Part shown: in pieces, positions 48,536 through 57,966 of the stretch
Layout of the letters: each line of letters begins with the position of its first letter
Numbering within the stretch: the first letter of the stretch is position 1
DNA from: Gemmatimonadota bacterium
GTDB taxonomy: Bacteria; Gemmatimonadota; Gemmatimonadetes; Gemmatimonadales; Gemmatimonadaceae
DNA length: 64,000 bases
Assembly: GCA_040388625.1 (NCBI GenBank)
Contig: JAZKBK010000002.1
Coordinates: 124,001 to 188,000 of the forward strand
Reading direction: 5' to 3'
Notes under the pieces: generated by a model
Told to the model about the DNA's origin: nothing
Databases searched by the model: none
Seen by the model: only the letters and a program-made list of their open reading frames with translations
Position numbers and translations under genes: made by a program

Positions 48536-51205
48536 CTACCTGTTCAACCAGTAGCTGAACTTCACCAGAAACGTGTTGTCCGGCCGGAGCTGCAACAGAT
48601 CCGGATATGTCTGTGTCCATCCGCGTGCATCTGGTGCGTTGTCGTACCGCTGACGTCCCTGCGTCCACACCAGGAACAGTGTCGATCCTGGTCGGTATTC
48701 CCAGCGCACTACAGTATTCGACTTGAACTCGCGATCGCTGAATCCCGACATCGCCGACACTGGTGGCGTGTAGGCGACATATCGGTCGGAGTATCGCGCT
48801 GCACGCGGATCCGCACTCAGTTCGCGCGGGTCTGAGTAGGAACCGTTCGACACGAAAGGCTGCGCATAGAACTGGAACGACAGCGCCGGTGTTGCGATGT
48901 ACGTCGCGCGAACGGCGGTGACGAGCGTGTTCTGATGCAGATGCGCGAATGCGTAGTGCATCGCGGATGTAGCTGTATCATGGAAGTTGCCGATCCACTG
49001 CGTGTTGTCGTCGTTGTGCGATGCGGTGACATCCAGCGATAGAAGCAGTTGGCTCGATGCGCGCACGCTTAGCGTTGGCTCGATGCTGAGATTGTGCGAG
49101 CGCCCCTCGTCGGTGCGCATGTAGTTCAGATAGACTGCCGGCGTGATTCGGCGTCGATCATCACCGGTGACACCCATCCATGGAGAGAGATACGACGATT
49201 GCCGCACCGCCGGCCCGCCCCGTGCGCACCTGTCGCAGTACGTGCTTCCCAACTGGCCAAGCGTGGCGCCAGCGTTGAAACCCCAATTGTTGTGGAAAAC
49301 GAAATGCACGTTGGAATTGACCGCATGCTCCAGCGCCAACCCGTTCGTGTTCCACGTATTCCAGAAGTTGCCATTGATTCTAAAGCTGTTGTAAAGCCGA
49401 GTCGGCTTCAGAAAATTGAGCGCGCCCCAATTGCTCCAGCTCTGCCGATCCGCCCGGCGCAAATACCCGATATCGTTGATCTCGTAACCTGCGGATTGAC
49501 GCTGGTAGCTCGTCTCGAAGCGTGTGATCCCGCCGCCGTACTTGCCGAACAGCAGCTCTTCCGCATTACCTGTCAGCGACGTGAGACTGGAATCGACGCG
49601 CAGCTTCCCGTCAGGCCGCTGGTAGTAGTGCACGGCGCTCATCTGAGTCTGCGTGATCGCAGCGGCCGTTCCCGTCACTTCACTTCCCGTCAACGATCCG
49701 GAGATCTTGTAATTGTCGTTCAGGAAGCGATGCGCGAAGTCCACTCCGCCAACAGTCGCCGTTCGCCGCAGCGCATCCGCAGTCCACGAGTCGGTGTTCC
49801 GGTCGACGCTCGTGAGAACAGCGCCGATGTAGCTCTTTCCATCACGGAACTCGCGCTGCACACGAGCGACACCGTAATTGGTCGTTGGCTCGATGGTCCT
49901 GTCGAGCGAACCCGTCGCGCGCTCCGTCACCGCGTCCAGCACTCCCAAAGACAGCGACTTTCCAATCCGGCCACTCAGCTTGGTAGCGCCGAGGATAGTC
50001 GTCGCGGTCGGCGAGCTCGGGTCACCGTAATTCCCAATTAGTTGCGGAGTGCGACCAATTCTTCGTGAGTAGAACAGTCCCTCTGAGCTGCAGTTCACGA
50101 CGTTGCAGTTGATGCTGAACGCGTAACGCCCCTGTCCTTCGACGAAGAACGGACGCTGTTCGTTGAAGAATGTCTCGAACGTACCGAGGTTGAGCACCGA
50201 CGGATCTGCTTCCACCTGACCGAAGTCAGGATTCACCGCCGCCGTCAGTCGCAGACTCGGCGTCACGCCAACCTTGAGATCCGCACCGGCAGAAAGGCGC
50301 TGCGCACGGCCGTACGACGAAGCGCCCACCGTCGAAACATTCTTTGTCACAACGTACGGAACCACTTCGAGCGGATGCGTCGATCCCACGTCCCCGATAC
50401 CGGTCACCGTTCCCAGTTGAGAGACAGTCGCGTTCCTGCTTGGACGAAACACCGGCCAGCTCACACGCTCCTTGAAGCGATCGATGTCGCGCCAGATCCC
50501 GAACCCGATCGTGTGCACCGGTGCGTTGTTGAAGCCAAGCTGCGACATGGGAATCGCGAACTCGGCGGTCCACCCGAGTGAATCGATGGATGTCGCAACG
50601 TCCCAGACGCCATCCCACGTCTGGTCTTCGTTGGTGTCGTCGTACATCGCGTAATCACGCTTCACCAGACCCGGGCTGACTGCGAACTCGAATCCACTGC
50701 GGCCGTCGTGATACGAATCGATCATCACCTTCAGCTGATCTGTCGGCGGACGAACGTCCCGCCGCGCAAGGGTCTTGCGTATGAGCGCCGGCTCGGGATC
50801 GAACGCGCGAATGAAGACGTAGATGTTGTGACTGTCGTACGCGACCTTGAATTCGGTGCGGAAGCGCGGATCGCCGTCCTCCACCGGATCGAACTCGCGG
50901 AAGTGCGTTACCGCCGGCGCCTTTCGCCATACCGCATCGTCGTCGCGACCATCCAGCACGGGCGGATGGTCCGCATGCACCGCTGCAACCGACGTTATGT
51001 AGTCAGATGCAGCGGCTGGCTGCGGTGCCTGAGATGCCTGAGATGCCTGTGCACGAACGAGGACAGGAGCCATCGCGCCGAGAATCATCGCCACCGCACC
51101 GAGCGTGGGCCGCGAAGCTGAGAATGAAGATCGAATCTGAAAGGACACTGGCGAGCGTTGAATGGTGCATTGACGGGCCCGCCGGCGCGTGCCCTTCTCG
51201 ACCAT
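48536..51205 (-). CDS. CBM9-like/DUF5916 outer-membrane protein
   Basis: The 889-residue frame has a hydrophobic signal near 35-53 (LGAVAMILGAMAPVLVRAQ), so the true start is a little downstream of the frame's opening. A carbohydrate-binding family 9-type domain follows (about 75-250): PPVLDGRDDDAVWRKAPAV, FKVAYDSHNIYVFIRAFD, GFEFAVSPGLVKRDYAMYDD and WTAEFAIPMSQLGF. The remaining 600 residues (RPFFVEGQGRYAF onward) are DUF5916, a beta-barrel with alternating strands ending in an aromatic/polar tail. It is thought to be an outer-membrane porin- or receptor-like protein. The cargo, likely oligosaccharide or peptide, is unknown. Confidence 0.87.
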   Translation of the reverse strand: MVEKGTRRRARQCTIQRSPVSFQIRSSFSASRPTLGAVAMILGAMAPVLVRAQASQASQAPQPAAASDYITSVAAVHADHPPVLDGRDDDAVWRKAPAVTHFREFDPVEDGDPRFRTEFKVAYDSHNIYVFIRAFDPEPALIRKTLARRDVRPPTDQLKVMIDSYHDGRSGFEFAVSPGLVKRDYAMYDDTNEDQTWDGVWDVATSIDSLGWTAEFAIPMSQLGFNNAPVHTIGFGIWRDIDRFKERVSWPVFRPSRNATVSQLGTVTGIGDVGSTHPLEVVPYVVTKNVSTVGASSYGRAQRLSAGADLKVGVTPSLRLTAAVNPDFGQVEADPSVLNLGTFETFFNEQRPFFVEGQGRYAFSINCNVVNCSSEGLFYSRRIGRTPQLIGNYGDPSSPTATTILGATKLSGRIGKSLSLGVLDAVTERATGSLDRTIEPTTNYGVARVQREFRDGKSYIGAVLTSVDRNTDSWTADALRRTATVGGVDFAHRFLNDNYKISGSLTGSEVTGTAAAITQTQMSAVHYYQRPDGKLRVDSSLTSLTGNAEELLFGKYGGGITRFETSYQRQSAGYEINDIGYLRRADRQSWSNWGALNFLKPTRLYNSFRINGNFWNTWNTNGLALEHAVNSNVHFVFHNNWGFNAGATLGQLGSTYCDRCARGGPAVRQSSYLSPWMGVTGDDRRRITPAVYLNYMRTDEGRSHNLSIEPTLSVRASSQLLLSLDVTASHNDDNTQWIGNFHDTATSAMHYAFAHLHQNTLVTAVRATYIATPALSFQFYAQPFVSNGSYSDPRELSADPRAARYSDRYVAYTPPVSAMSGFSDREFKSNTVVRWEYRPGSTLFLVWTQGRQRYDNAPDARGWTQTYPDLLQLRPDNTFLVKFSYWLNR

Positions 51206-51268
51206 GAGATGCTCGACGTGTCAAAATGGTTTGTTTCGGCATGGAAGCACCTCCATCGCCCCACATCG

Positions 51269-51934
51269 TCAGTTCACTATGGATACCGTGAATCCGTCAT
51301 AACCCTTCAACCCAACTGTTTGAATCGCCGTGCTGGTCACTAGCGCGCTTATGGACACCCGGTCGAAGAATCGACGTACCCCTTGCGTGCCAGTGTCTTC
51401 GGTATCGTCGTTGATGACATCCCCATCACGCACGACGTTGTCGACGACGATCATGCTTCCGGGATGCGCCAGCGTGACCGCCCAGTCGAAGTAGGCGGGT
51501 ATGTTCTGCTTGTCGGCGTCGATGAAGACCAGATCGAACGGCTCGCGATCTTCCGCGGCCAATTGCGGAAGCGTGTCGAGCGCACTACCCACGCGCAGAT
51601 CGACGACGTCTGCGAATCCCGCTCGCGCTATGTTCGCTCTTGCAACGTCCGCGTGCATGGGCGCCTTCTCCAGAGTCACGATCCTTCCTCCAGGAGCGAG
51701 GCCGCGTGCGAGCCATATCGTACTGTAGCCGCCGAGTGTACCGATCTCGAGGATCGACTTGGCGCGCAGCGTCATGGCGAGCAGTTGGAGCAGTTTCCCC
51801 TGAGTCGGAGAGACGCTGATCGCCGGCATGTTCGCCGCCGCCGTCGCAGCCTGCGCAGCGTCCAGCGCGGAATCCGGGGGAATCAGCTTCTCCGCGAGGT
51901 AGCCGTCGACCGCCGTCCATGTTTCCTGATCCAT
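51269..51934 (-). CDS. O-methyltransferase (catechol-/caffeoyl-CoA-type)
   Basis: ATG at 51934 (MDQETWTAV) gives 221 residues; codons upstream to 52000 have no family match. Family blocks: VSPTQGKLLQLLAMTLRAKSILEIGTLGGYSTIWLARGL (SAM motif), GGRIVTLEKAPMHADVARANI, PFDLVFIDADKQNIPAYFDWAV (metal-binding aspartates) and MIVVDNVVRDGDVIND. It is a small, dimeric, metal-dependent methyltransferase of catechol-like groups; the substrate is unknown. It lies downstream of a divergent ABC operon. Confidence 0.92.
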   Translation of the reverse strand: MDQETWTAVDGYLAEKLIPPDSALDAAQAATAAANMPAISVSPTQGKLLQLLAMTLRAKSILEIGTLGGYSTIWLARGLAPGGRIVTLEKAPMHADVARANIARAGFADVVDLRVGSALDTLPQLAAEDREPFDLVFIDADKQNIPAYFDWAVTLAHPGSMIVVDNVVRDGDVINDDTEDTGTQGVRRFFDRVSISALVTSTAIQTVGLKGYDGFTVSIVN

Positions 51935-52129
51935 CGTGTTGGCTCCGTAATCGTGATACCGGCCCTGCCGGCTGGCCGTGTTCGGGTGAATACAGGTCAA
52001 AGATGCTGCAAAGCCCGGTCCCGCGGCCGATCCGGCCCGCGTGGCGCAGTCGCCATCTTGTCACATAGAAAGGCTACACATAGATTGACTATGTATTGAT
52101 CGCCTGGGGCAGTTGACCCTAACGCCAAC

Positions 52130-52855
52130 GTGCCGATGACTTCGTGGGGACCTGAGCCGGTAATCCGACTCGAACGGGTCGGAAAGACGTATCTCACCGA
52201 TGAAGTGGAGACGCGCGCCCTGTCCGACGTGTCGTTCGAGATCGCGCGCGGAGAGTACGTCGCGATCTCCGGTCCGTCAGGGTGCGGCAAGACCACTCTG
52301 CTGTCGATCCTCGGCCTTCTCGACGTCGCAAGCGCTGGCCGCTACGTCCTTGGCGGCCGCGACATTGCGGAGCTGTCGGGCGGACAGCGGGCGCGCATTC
52401 GCAACAGCCAGATCGGTTTCATCTTTCAGGCGTTCAACCTGCTGGGCGATCTCACCGTGTGGGAGAACGTTGCGCTACCGCTGAGTTACCGCGGTCTCGA
52501 GCCGCGAGACCGGCGCAAGTGCGCGCTCAACGCCCTCGAGCGAATGGGGATGGCGCACCGGCTGGATCACTATCCGGCGCAGCTCTCCGGCGGTCAGCAG
52601 CAGCGTGTCGCGGTTGCGCGAGCGATTGCAGGCGAGCCACTGATCATTCTCGCGGACGAGCCTACCGGTAATCTCGACAGCGATAACGGCGATCAGGTGA
52701 TGGAACTGCTGGCTGAGCTGCATCGCACGGGATCGACGATCTGCATGGTGACACACGATCCGCGTCATGCCCGGCACGCCGAGCGAACAATCAATCTGCT
52801 GGACGGGAATGTCGTCGCAATAGCATCGCGAGATTCGATGCTGCAACCAGTCTGA
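52130..52855 (+). CDS. ABC transporter ATP-binding protein (MacB/LolD type)
   Basis: GTG at 52130, with ATG two codons later as an alternative, opens 241 residues. Walker [16 protein letters not shown] near 50, the Q-loop [22 protein letters not shown], signature [20 protein letters not shown], Walker [17 protein letters not shown] and H-loop [13 protein letters not shown] are all present. It matches the MacB/LolD family, which powers mechanotransmission permeases. Downstream are a PadR gene and an ADOP permease, so this is the ATPase of that module. Confidence 0.95.
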   Translation: MPMTSWGPEPVIRLERVGKTYLTDEVETRALSDVSFEIARGEYVAISGPSGCGKTTLLSILGLLDVASAGRYVLGGRDIAELSGGQRARIRNSQIGFIFQAFNLLGDLTVWENVALPLSYRGLEPRDRRKCALNALERMGMAHRLDHYPAQLSGGQQQRVAVARAIAGEPLIILADEPTGNLDSDNGDQVMELLAELHRTGSTICMVTHDPRHARHAERTINLLDGNVVAIASRDSMLQPV

Positions 52856-52871
52856 TACCACCATATCCATC

Positions 52872-53210
52872 ATGTCGAAGAAAACCGATCGCGCAGACGT
52901 ACTTCCTGGCACTCTGGACATGCTGATTCTCAAGACACTCACCATCACACCGATGCATGGGTACGGAATCGCGCAGCACATTCAACAGGTATCGCGCGAG
53001 GCGATTCAGGTCGAGGAAGGCTCACTGTATCCATCGCTTCAGCGTATGCAGGTGAAGGGATGGTTGACGTCGGAGTGGGGTCAGTCCCCGACGGGACGCC
53101 GCGCTCGATACTACAGGCTCACCGCCGCCGGCAAGAAGCAGCTCGGCGCGGAGGTGGCGGATTTCCGAAAGGCAATAGAAGCGATTCAGCGGGTCATCCA
53201 GGCAGTCTGA
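52872..53210 (+). CDS. PadR-family regulator of the ADOP module
   Basis: The 112-residue protein has the PadR winged helix: LPGTLDMLILKTLTITPMHGYGIAQHI, QVEEGSLYPSLQRMQVKGWLTSEW and RRARYYRLTAAGKKQL. It lies 16 bp after the ABC ATPase and 11 bp before the permease gene, the standard ATPase-PadR-permease arrangement of Acidobacteriota and Gemmatimonadota. It presumably represses this operon until its ligand appears. Confidence 0.93.
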   Translation: MSKKTDRADVLPGTLDMLILKTLTITPMHGYGIAQHIQQVSREAIQVEEGSLYPSLQRMQVKGWLTSEWGQSPTGRRARYYRLTAAGKKQLGAEVADFRKAIEAIQRVIQAV

Positions 53211-53221
53211 GGTAACGAGTA

Positions 53222-55876
53222 ATGGCGATTTGGAGCTGGTTCGCGGCGATCTTGAGACGTCTGTCGTTCCGTGCGCGCCGTGCTTCGCTGGATGAGGAAC
53301 TGCGTGACGAGATGCAGTTTCATATCGACATGCTGACGCGCGACAACGAGGCGCGCGGGATGGCACCGGATGCCGCGCGCGAGCTCGCGAGACGACAATT
53401 CGGAAGCGCGACGATGCTGCAGGAGGCGAGTAGAAATCACTGGTCGCTCGGCTGGATCGACGCGCTATGCCAGGACGTGCGGTACGGGGCGAGATCCCTG
53501 TTGCGAACTCCGGCGATCACGCTGACCGTGCTGCTCACACTCACGCTCGCAATTGGCGCCACGACAACGGTGGTTGCGTTGCTCGATGCAACTCTATTGC
53601 ATCCAATCCCGCTCCACGATGTCGACCGTATTGCAACCGTATGCCAGGCTGCTCCTTCTGAATCGGCGTGCGTGACGCTATCTCCCGGAAATTATGTAGC
53701 GATTCGCGCTGCACACACCGTCTTTCAGGATGTAGCACTGGAGCGATACTGGGACGTGACGGTGTCGGGTCGTGCAACGGCAACTGTTGCCGAAGGTGCA
53801 GTCGTCACGCCGAACTACTTCTCGGTACTCGGCGTCACGCCATTGATTGGCCGGTCGTTCACGCAATCTGATGCGGACGCGTCGACGCACACCGTAACCG
53901 TGGTGATGCTGAGCTATTCATTCTGGCAGAGCCACTTCAATGGAGATCCGACTATCGTCGGGCGCAGTGTGTCGTTGAACGGGATTCCGAGAACAGTGAT
54001 TGGAGTCTTACGCAGGGACGATGCATTTCCGACGACTGCGTCCGTCTGGGGACCGGTCAGCGTTCCCGATAGTGTTGCGTTGAACCGCAACTTCTTCAAT
54101 GGCAGCATGGTGCTCGGGAGACTACGACCTGGCGCAACAGCTGCCGACGCCGCGCGCGATGTGGCGGCAGTCGAGCGACGGCTCGCGGTTGAGTCGCCGA
54201 CACCCAATGACAGCTGGCGTTTCATAGTGGCACCGCTCAAGGAATTCCGAACCGGCGACGTCCGGTCGTCAGTCCTGCTTGTTGTCGGCGCCGTCACCGG
54301 TCTCCTGCTCATCGCGTGCGCCAACGTTATCAACCTGATGCTCGTTCGCGCGACTACACGCGAGCGCGAAGTAGCGGTTCGCGCGGCGCTGGGCGCGGGA
54401 CGCGGACAACTCGCACGTCAGCTGATCATCGAAGGCATGATGCTGTCACTCGCTGCAGGCGTACTTGGCGTGCTTGCTGGCAAACTGGGAGTGACTCTGG
54501 TCAAGCAGAATGTCCCGGCAGACCTGTTCAGCTTTCTCCCGGGATGGGAAGCAATGGGTGTCAACAAGCACGTGGTGCTCATGATGCTGGGAATATGCGT
54601 CGCGATCGGCGCTGGGTTGTCCGCATTTCCGGCGTTTCGAGCAGCGCGCGCGGAGCTGACTGGAGCGCTCAAGCAGGGCACGCGCGGCAGCACTGTCGGT
54701 CGCCGAATCGCAAGAGTACGCACGACGCTCGTCATCAGCGAGATCGCACTTGCCGTAATACTCGTTACGGCAGCCTGCCTGCTGGTTCAGAGCTTTACGA
54801 GGCTGACTGCGGCCGGCACCGGTTTGAAACCCGACCAGGTGCTCACACTTCATCTGCAGCTTCCATCCACACTGAACGCCAGTCAGGCAATTACGTACCG
54901 CAGCACACTGGTGCATCAGCTCGAAGCACTACCGGGTGTCCGCCGTGTAGCGGTGATTGACCGGCTCCCGCTCAGCAACAGCAACAACTCCGGCAACTTC
55001 GTTCCCGACAGCCGGCCGGGCATCCCGGTCATTCAGGGACTGACCGCTCACGAAGAAGTAGTCACGCCGGGCTACTTCGCGGTCATGGGAATTCCACAGA
55101 TCGACGGCCGGGACTTCAACGATGCCGACCGTGACACGACCACCTCTGTAGTGATCATCAATCGCACGATGGCCAATCGGTACTGGCCTGAGCGTAGTGC
55201 GATTGGCCATACGATCCGCATGGGCCTCGAGGGACGTGAGCAGTACACCATAGCTGGTGTCGTCGGAGACGTGAGTTACGCCGGTGCAGACGAGCCGCCA
55301 GGACCGGAAGTCTACTCTCCGATGCGACGCGCTGTCTGGAGCACCGATATCGCGATTCAGACAGCCGGGAATCCGGGCGGAATGGCGCAGCAGGCCATCA
55401 GGACGGTTGGCGCAATCGATCCTTCCGTTGCCGTAACACGTGTCATGACGATGCGAGCCATGATGGCGCGACACTATTCGTACAACAGCCTGCTCGCGGA
55501 CGTTCTCGCCGTCTTTGCGCTCATCGCACTCGTGATAGCCGCGTCCGGTATCTATGGCGTCGTCTCGTACGGTGTCGCACAGCGCACGCAGGAGATCGGT
55601 GTCAGGATGGCGTTGGGCGCGAAATATCATACAGTTGTGCGCATGGTGATCATCGACGGTGCTCGCATGGCGGCGATCGGTGTCATGCTCGGTATCACCG
55701 GGGCGTGGTTCACTGGCAGGACTCTCGCATTCCTGCTCTACGGAGTGACGGCACGAGATCCGGTCACTCTGATCGTGGTAGCGCTCGCGCTTGGCACGGT
55801 TGCGCTGGCTGCCAGTTATTTCCCCGCCAGGCGTGCCGGGCGGGTGGAGCCCGTTGTCGCCTTGCGCTATGAGTAG
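53222..55876 (+). CDS. ADOP-type ABC permease (duplicated MacB-like)
   Basis: The 884-residue protein starts with an N-terminal cytosolic region (SLDEELRDEMQFHIDMLTRDN, with a conserved ELARRQFG), then membrane helix 1 (TPAITLTVLLTLTLAIGATT). Two MacB periplasmic/FtsX units follow: first TPNYFSVLGVTPLIGRSF with ANVINLMLVRATTREREVAVRAALGAGRGQLARQ, then TPGYFAVMGIPQIDGRDF with YGVAQRTQEIGVRMALGA. It ends EPVVALRYE. About eight helices. The architecture is the acidobacterial duplicated orphan permease. It probably pairs with the upstream ATPase; the cargo is unknown. Confidence 0.93.
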   Translation: MAIWSWFAAILRRLSFRARRASLDEELRDEMQFHIDMLTRDNEARGMAPDAARELARRQFGSATMLQEASRNHWSLGWIDALCQDVRYGARSLLRTPAITLTVLLTLTLAIGATTTVVALLDATLLHPIPLHDVDRIATVCQAAPSESACVTLSPGNYVAIRAAHTVFQDVALERYWDVTVSGRATATVAEGAVVTPNYFSVLGVTPLIGRSFTQSDADASTHTVTVVMLSYSFWQSHFNGDPTIVGRSVSLNGIPRTVIGVLRRDDAFPTTASVWGPVSVPDSVALNRNFFNGSMVLGRLRPGATAADAARDVAAVERRLAVESPTPNDSWRFIVAPLKEFRTGDVRSSVLLVVGAVTGLLLIACANVINLMLVRATTREREVAVRAALGAGRGQLARQLIIEGMMLSLAAGVLGVLAGKLGVTLVKQNVPADLFSFLPGWEAMGVNKHVVLMMLGICVAIGAGLSAFPAFRAARAELTGALKQGTRGSTVGRRIARVRTTLVISEIALAVILVTAACLLVQSFTRLTAAGTGLKPDQVLTLHLQLPSTLNASQAITYRSTLVHQLEALPGVRRVAVIDRLPLSNSNNSGNFVPDSRPGIPVIQGLTAHEEVVTPGYFAVMGIPQIDGRDFNDADRDTTTSVVIINRTMANRYWPERSAIGHTIRMGLEGREQYTIAGVVGDVSYAGADEPPGPEVYSPMRRAVWSTDIAIQTAGNPGGMAQQAIRTVGAIDPSVAVTRVMTMRAMMARHYSYNSLLADVLAVFALIALVIAASGIYGVVSYGVAQRTQEIGVRMALGAKYHTVVRMVIIDGARMAAIGVMLGITGAWFTGRTLAFLLYGVTARDPVTLIVVALALGTVALAASYFPARRAGRVEPVVALRYE

Positions 55877-56036
55877 AGAGGGCCCCATGGAGTAAGGATC
55901 GACGTAAGGATTACCCAGGGAATCATCGCAGATATCGCTGTATTCTCCCGCCCTACCCAGGGCATCGATTTGTCGTCATCTTATCAATCGGCAATTACGA
56001 TGCTCTGCCGCACCTCAAAATGCGAGAGAAACGAAA

Positions 56037-57956
56037 ATGATTTCCCATTTCATGCTTGACCTTACGAAGCCATTGCTCGCCAAGTCGTGGCTGGTTGCGT
56101 TGTTGGGCGTTCCGTTGTTCCCAACGCCGACAGTGCAGACGCTCTACATGCCGCGCAACGTCAAGGAAGCAATAAGAAAGGGAACTCGCTCACTCGACGG
56201 CCGCCCCGGGCCCAACTACTGGGAGAATCACGGCCGCTACTCCATCTCGCTCACTGTTGCACCACCCGATCGCACCATCAGGGGCACAGAGCAGATCAGC
56301 TACTCCAACAACAGCCCGGACACGCTGAAGAGCCTCGTCATCAAGCTGTTCGTCAACATCCACAGGCCGGGAGCGCCACGTGCGGGTGGCGCTGCTGACG
56401 CGTATCTCACATCCGGCGTGCACATCGACTCGTTCGCCGTTAACGGAACTGCCACTCCGTGGGGCAACGATGCACGCACCTTCACGTGGAAGCGCGTTCC
56501 ATTGAAGACCCCGCTCATGCCGCACGATTCGGTCAGGCTCGCCTTCGACTGGCACTACGAGATATCGCTGGAAGCGGGTCGCGAAGGCATGATCGATTCG
56601 ACCACGTATTATCTGGCGTACTTCTACCCACGCGTTGCGGTCTTCGACGACTACAACGGCTGGGATACGATGGACTTCACGGACCAGCAGGAATTCTACA
56701 GCGACTTCAATGATTACGACGTTACGCTGAACGTTCCCGCGAACTACGTCGTGTGGGGAACTGGCACACTACTGAACGCCGCTGATGTGCTGCAGCCTGC
56801 ACCGTTGCAACGCTTCAACAACTCGCTTACTTCCGATCAGGTGATCCACGTCGCGACAAGAGAGCAGATGGCTGGCGACAGCATCACCGTGCAGAAGCCG
56901 ACGAACGCATGGCACTTCAGAGCCAGCAATATTCCAGACATGGCATTTGCCGTCAGCAACCACTACGACTGGGATGCCGCCAGCGTAATCGTCGATGATG
57001 CGGCGCACCGTCGCGCCAGCGTACAATCCGCGTTCAACGACACGGCCGCCGACTACCATCACATGGTCCACTTCGGCCAGCACGCGCTCGACTGGCTTTC
57101 GCATAACTGGCCCGGCGTCCCCTATCCGTACGAGAAAACGACGATAGTACAGGGTTCCGCCGACATGGAATATCCCATGATGGTCAACGACGGCAGTACG
57201 CCCGACACTGTGTTCTCCCGCTTCGTCGTCGAACACGAGATCGCACACACGTACTTCCCGTTCTACATGGGAACCAACGAGACGAGATACGGCTTCATGG
57301 ACGAGGGCTGGGCCACGACCTTCGAGTACCTCATCGGGACTGCCGACCTCGGCAAGGAACGTGCTTCCACCTTCTTCCAGCAATTCCGCGTCAATGGCTG
57401 GATCCACGATCCGTCGCCACTCGAAGACCTGCCGATCGTCACGCCTGGTGACGTGCTCAAGGGTGTGGCATACGGTAATAATGCGTACGGTAAGCCTGCA
57501 CTTGGATACCTGGCCATGAAGGACCTGCTTGGCGACGCGCAATTCAAGAAGTGTCTGCAGGCGTACATGGATCGCTGGCACGGCAAGCACCCGATGCCGT
57601 GGGATTTCTTCAACACGTTCAGCAACGTATCCGGGAAGAATCTGAACTGGTTCTGGAATGACTGGTACTTCAGCAACAACTACATCGATCTCGCAGTCGC
57701 GAGCGTCACTAAAGCTCGCAACGGTTACTCGGTCGTGATCGACAACATCGGTGGTATGGATGCTCCAGTCGACATTCGCGTGAAGTACACGAATGGTGAT
57801 TCAGCGACGTTCCATCAGACGCCCGCGATCTGGGAAGCCAATCAACGCAGGGCAACCGTCACGATCCCGGCAACCCGAGCCGTCAGCTCGCTCGATCTCG
57901 ACGGTGGGATCTGGATGGACGCGGATACCACGAACAACAAGTGGGCACGCAAGTAG
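56037..57956 (+). CDS. M1-family (gluzincin) metallopeptidase
   Basis: The 639-residue protein has a hydrophobic N-terminus (WLVALLGVPLFPTPTVQT) that is a likely signal. The aminopeptidase-N-type N-domain includes DRTIRGTEQISYSNNSPDTL and SLVIKLFVNIHRPG. The zinc site is VVEHEIAHTYFPFY (about residue 400) with the downstream glutamate in GFMDEGWATTFEYL. GAMEN is not evident, replaced by ADMEYPMMVN, so this is a divergent M1 member rather than a classical aminopeptidase. It lies 10 bp before the M3 peptidase gene, suggesting joint expression. Confidence 0.88.
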   Translation: MISHFMLDLTKPLLAKSWLVALLGVPLFPTPTVQTLYMPRNVKEAIRKGTRSLDGRPGPNYWENHGRYSISLTVAPPDRTIRGTEQISYSNNSPDTLKSLVIKLFVNIHRPGAPRAGGAADAYLTSGVHIDSFAVNGTATPWGNDARTFTWKRVPLKTPLMPHDSVRLAFDWHYEISLEAGREGMIDSTTYYLAYFYPRVAVFDDYNGWDTMDFTDQQEFYSDFNDYDVTLNVPANYVVWGTGTLLNAADVLQPAPLQRFNNSLTSDQVIHVATREQMAGDSITVQKPTNAWHFRASNIPDMAFAVSNHYDWDAASVIVDDAAHRRASVQSAFNDTAADYHHMVHFGQHALDWLSHNWPGVPYPYEKTTIVQGSADMEYPMMVNDGSTPDTVFSRFVVEHEIAHTYFPFYMGTNETRYGFMDEGWATTFEYLIGTADLGKERASTFFQQFRVNGWIHDPSPLEDLPIVTPGDVLKGVAYGNNAYGKPALGYLAMKDLLGDAQFKKCLQAYMDRWHGKHPMPWDFFNTFSNVSGKNLNWFWNDWYFSNNYIDLAVASVTKARNGYSVVIDNIGGMDAPVDIRVKYTNGDSATFHQTPAIWEANQRRATVTIPATRAVSSLDLDGGIWMDADTTNNKWARK

Positions 57957-57966
57957 TGCTGATATC

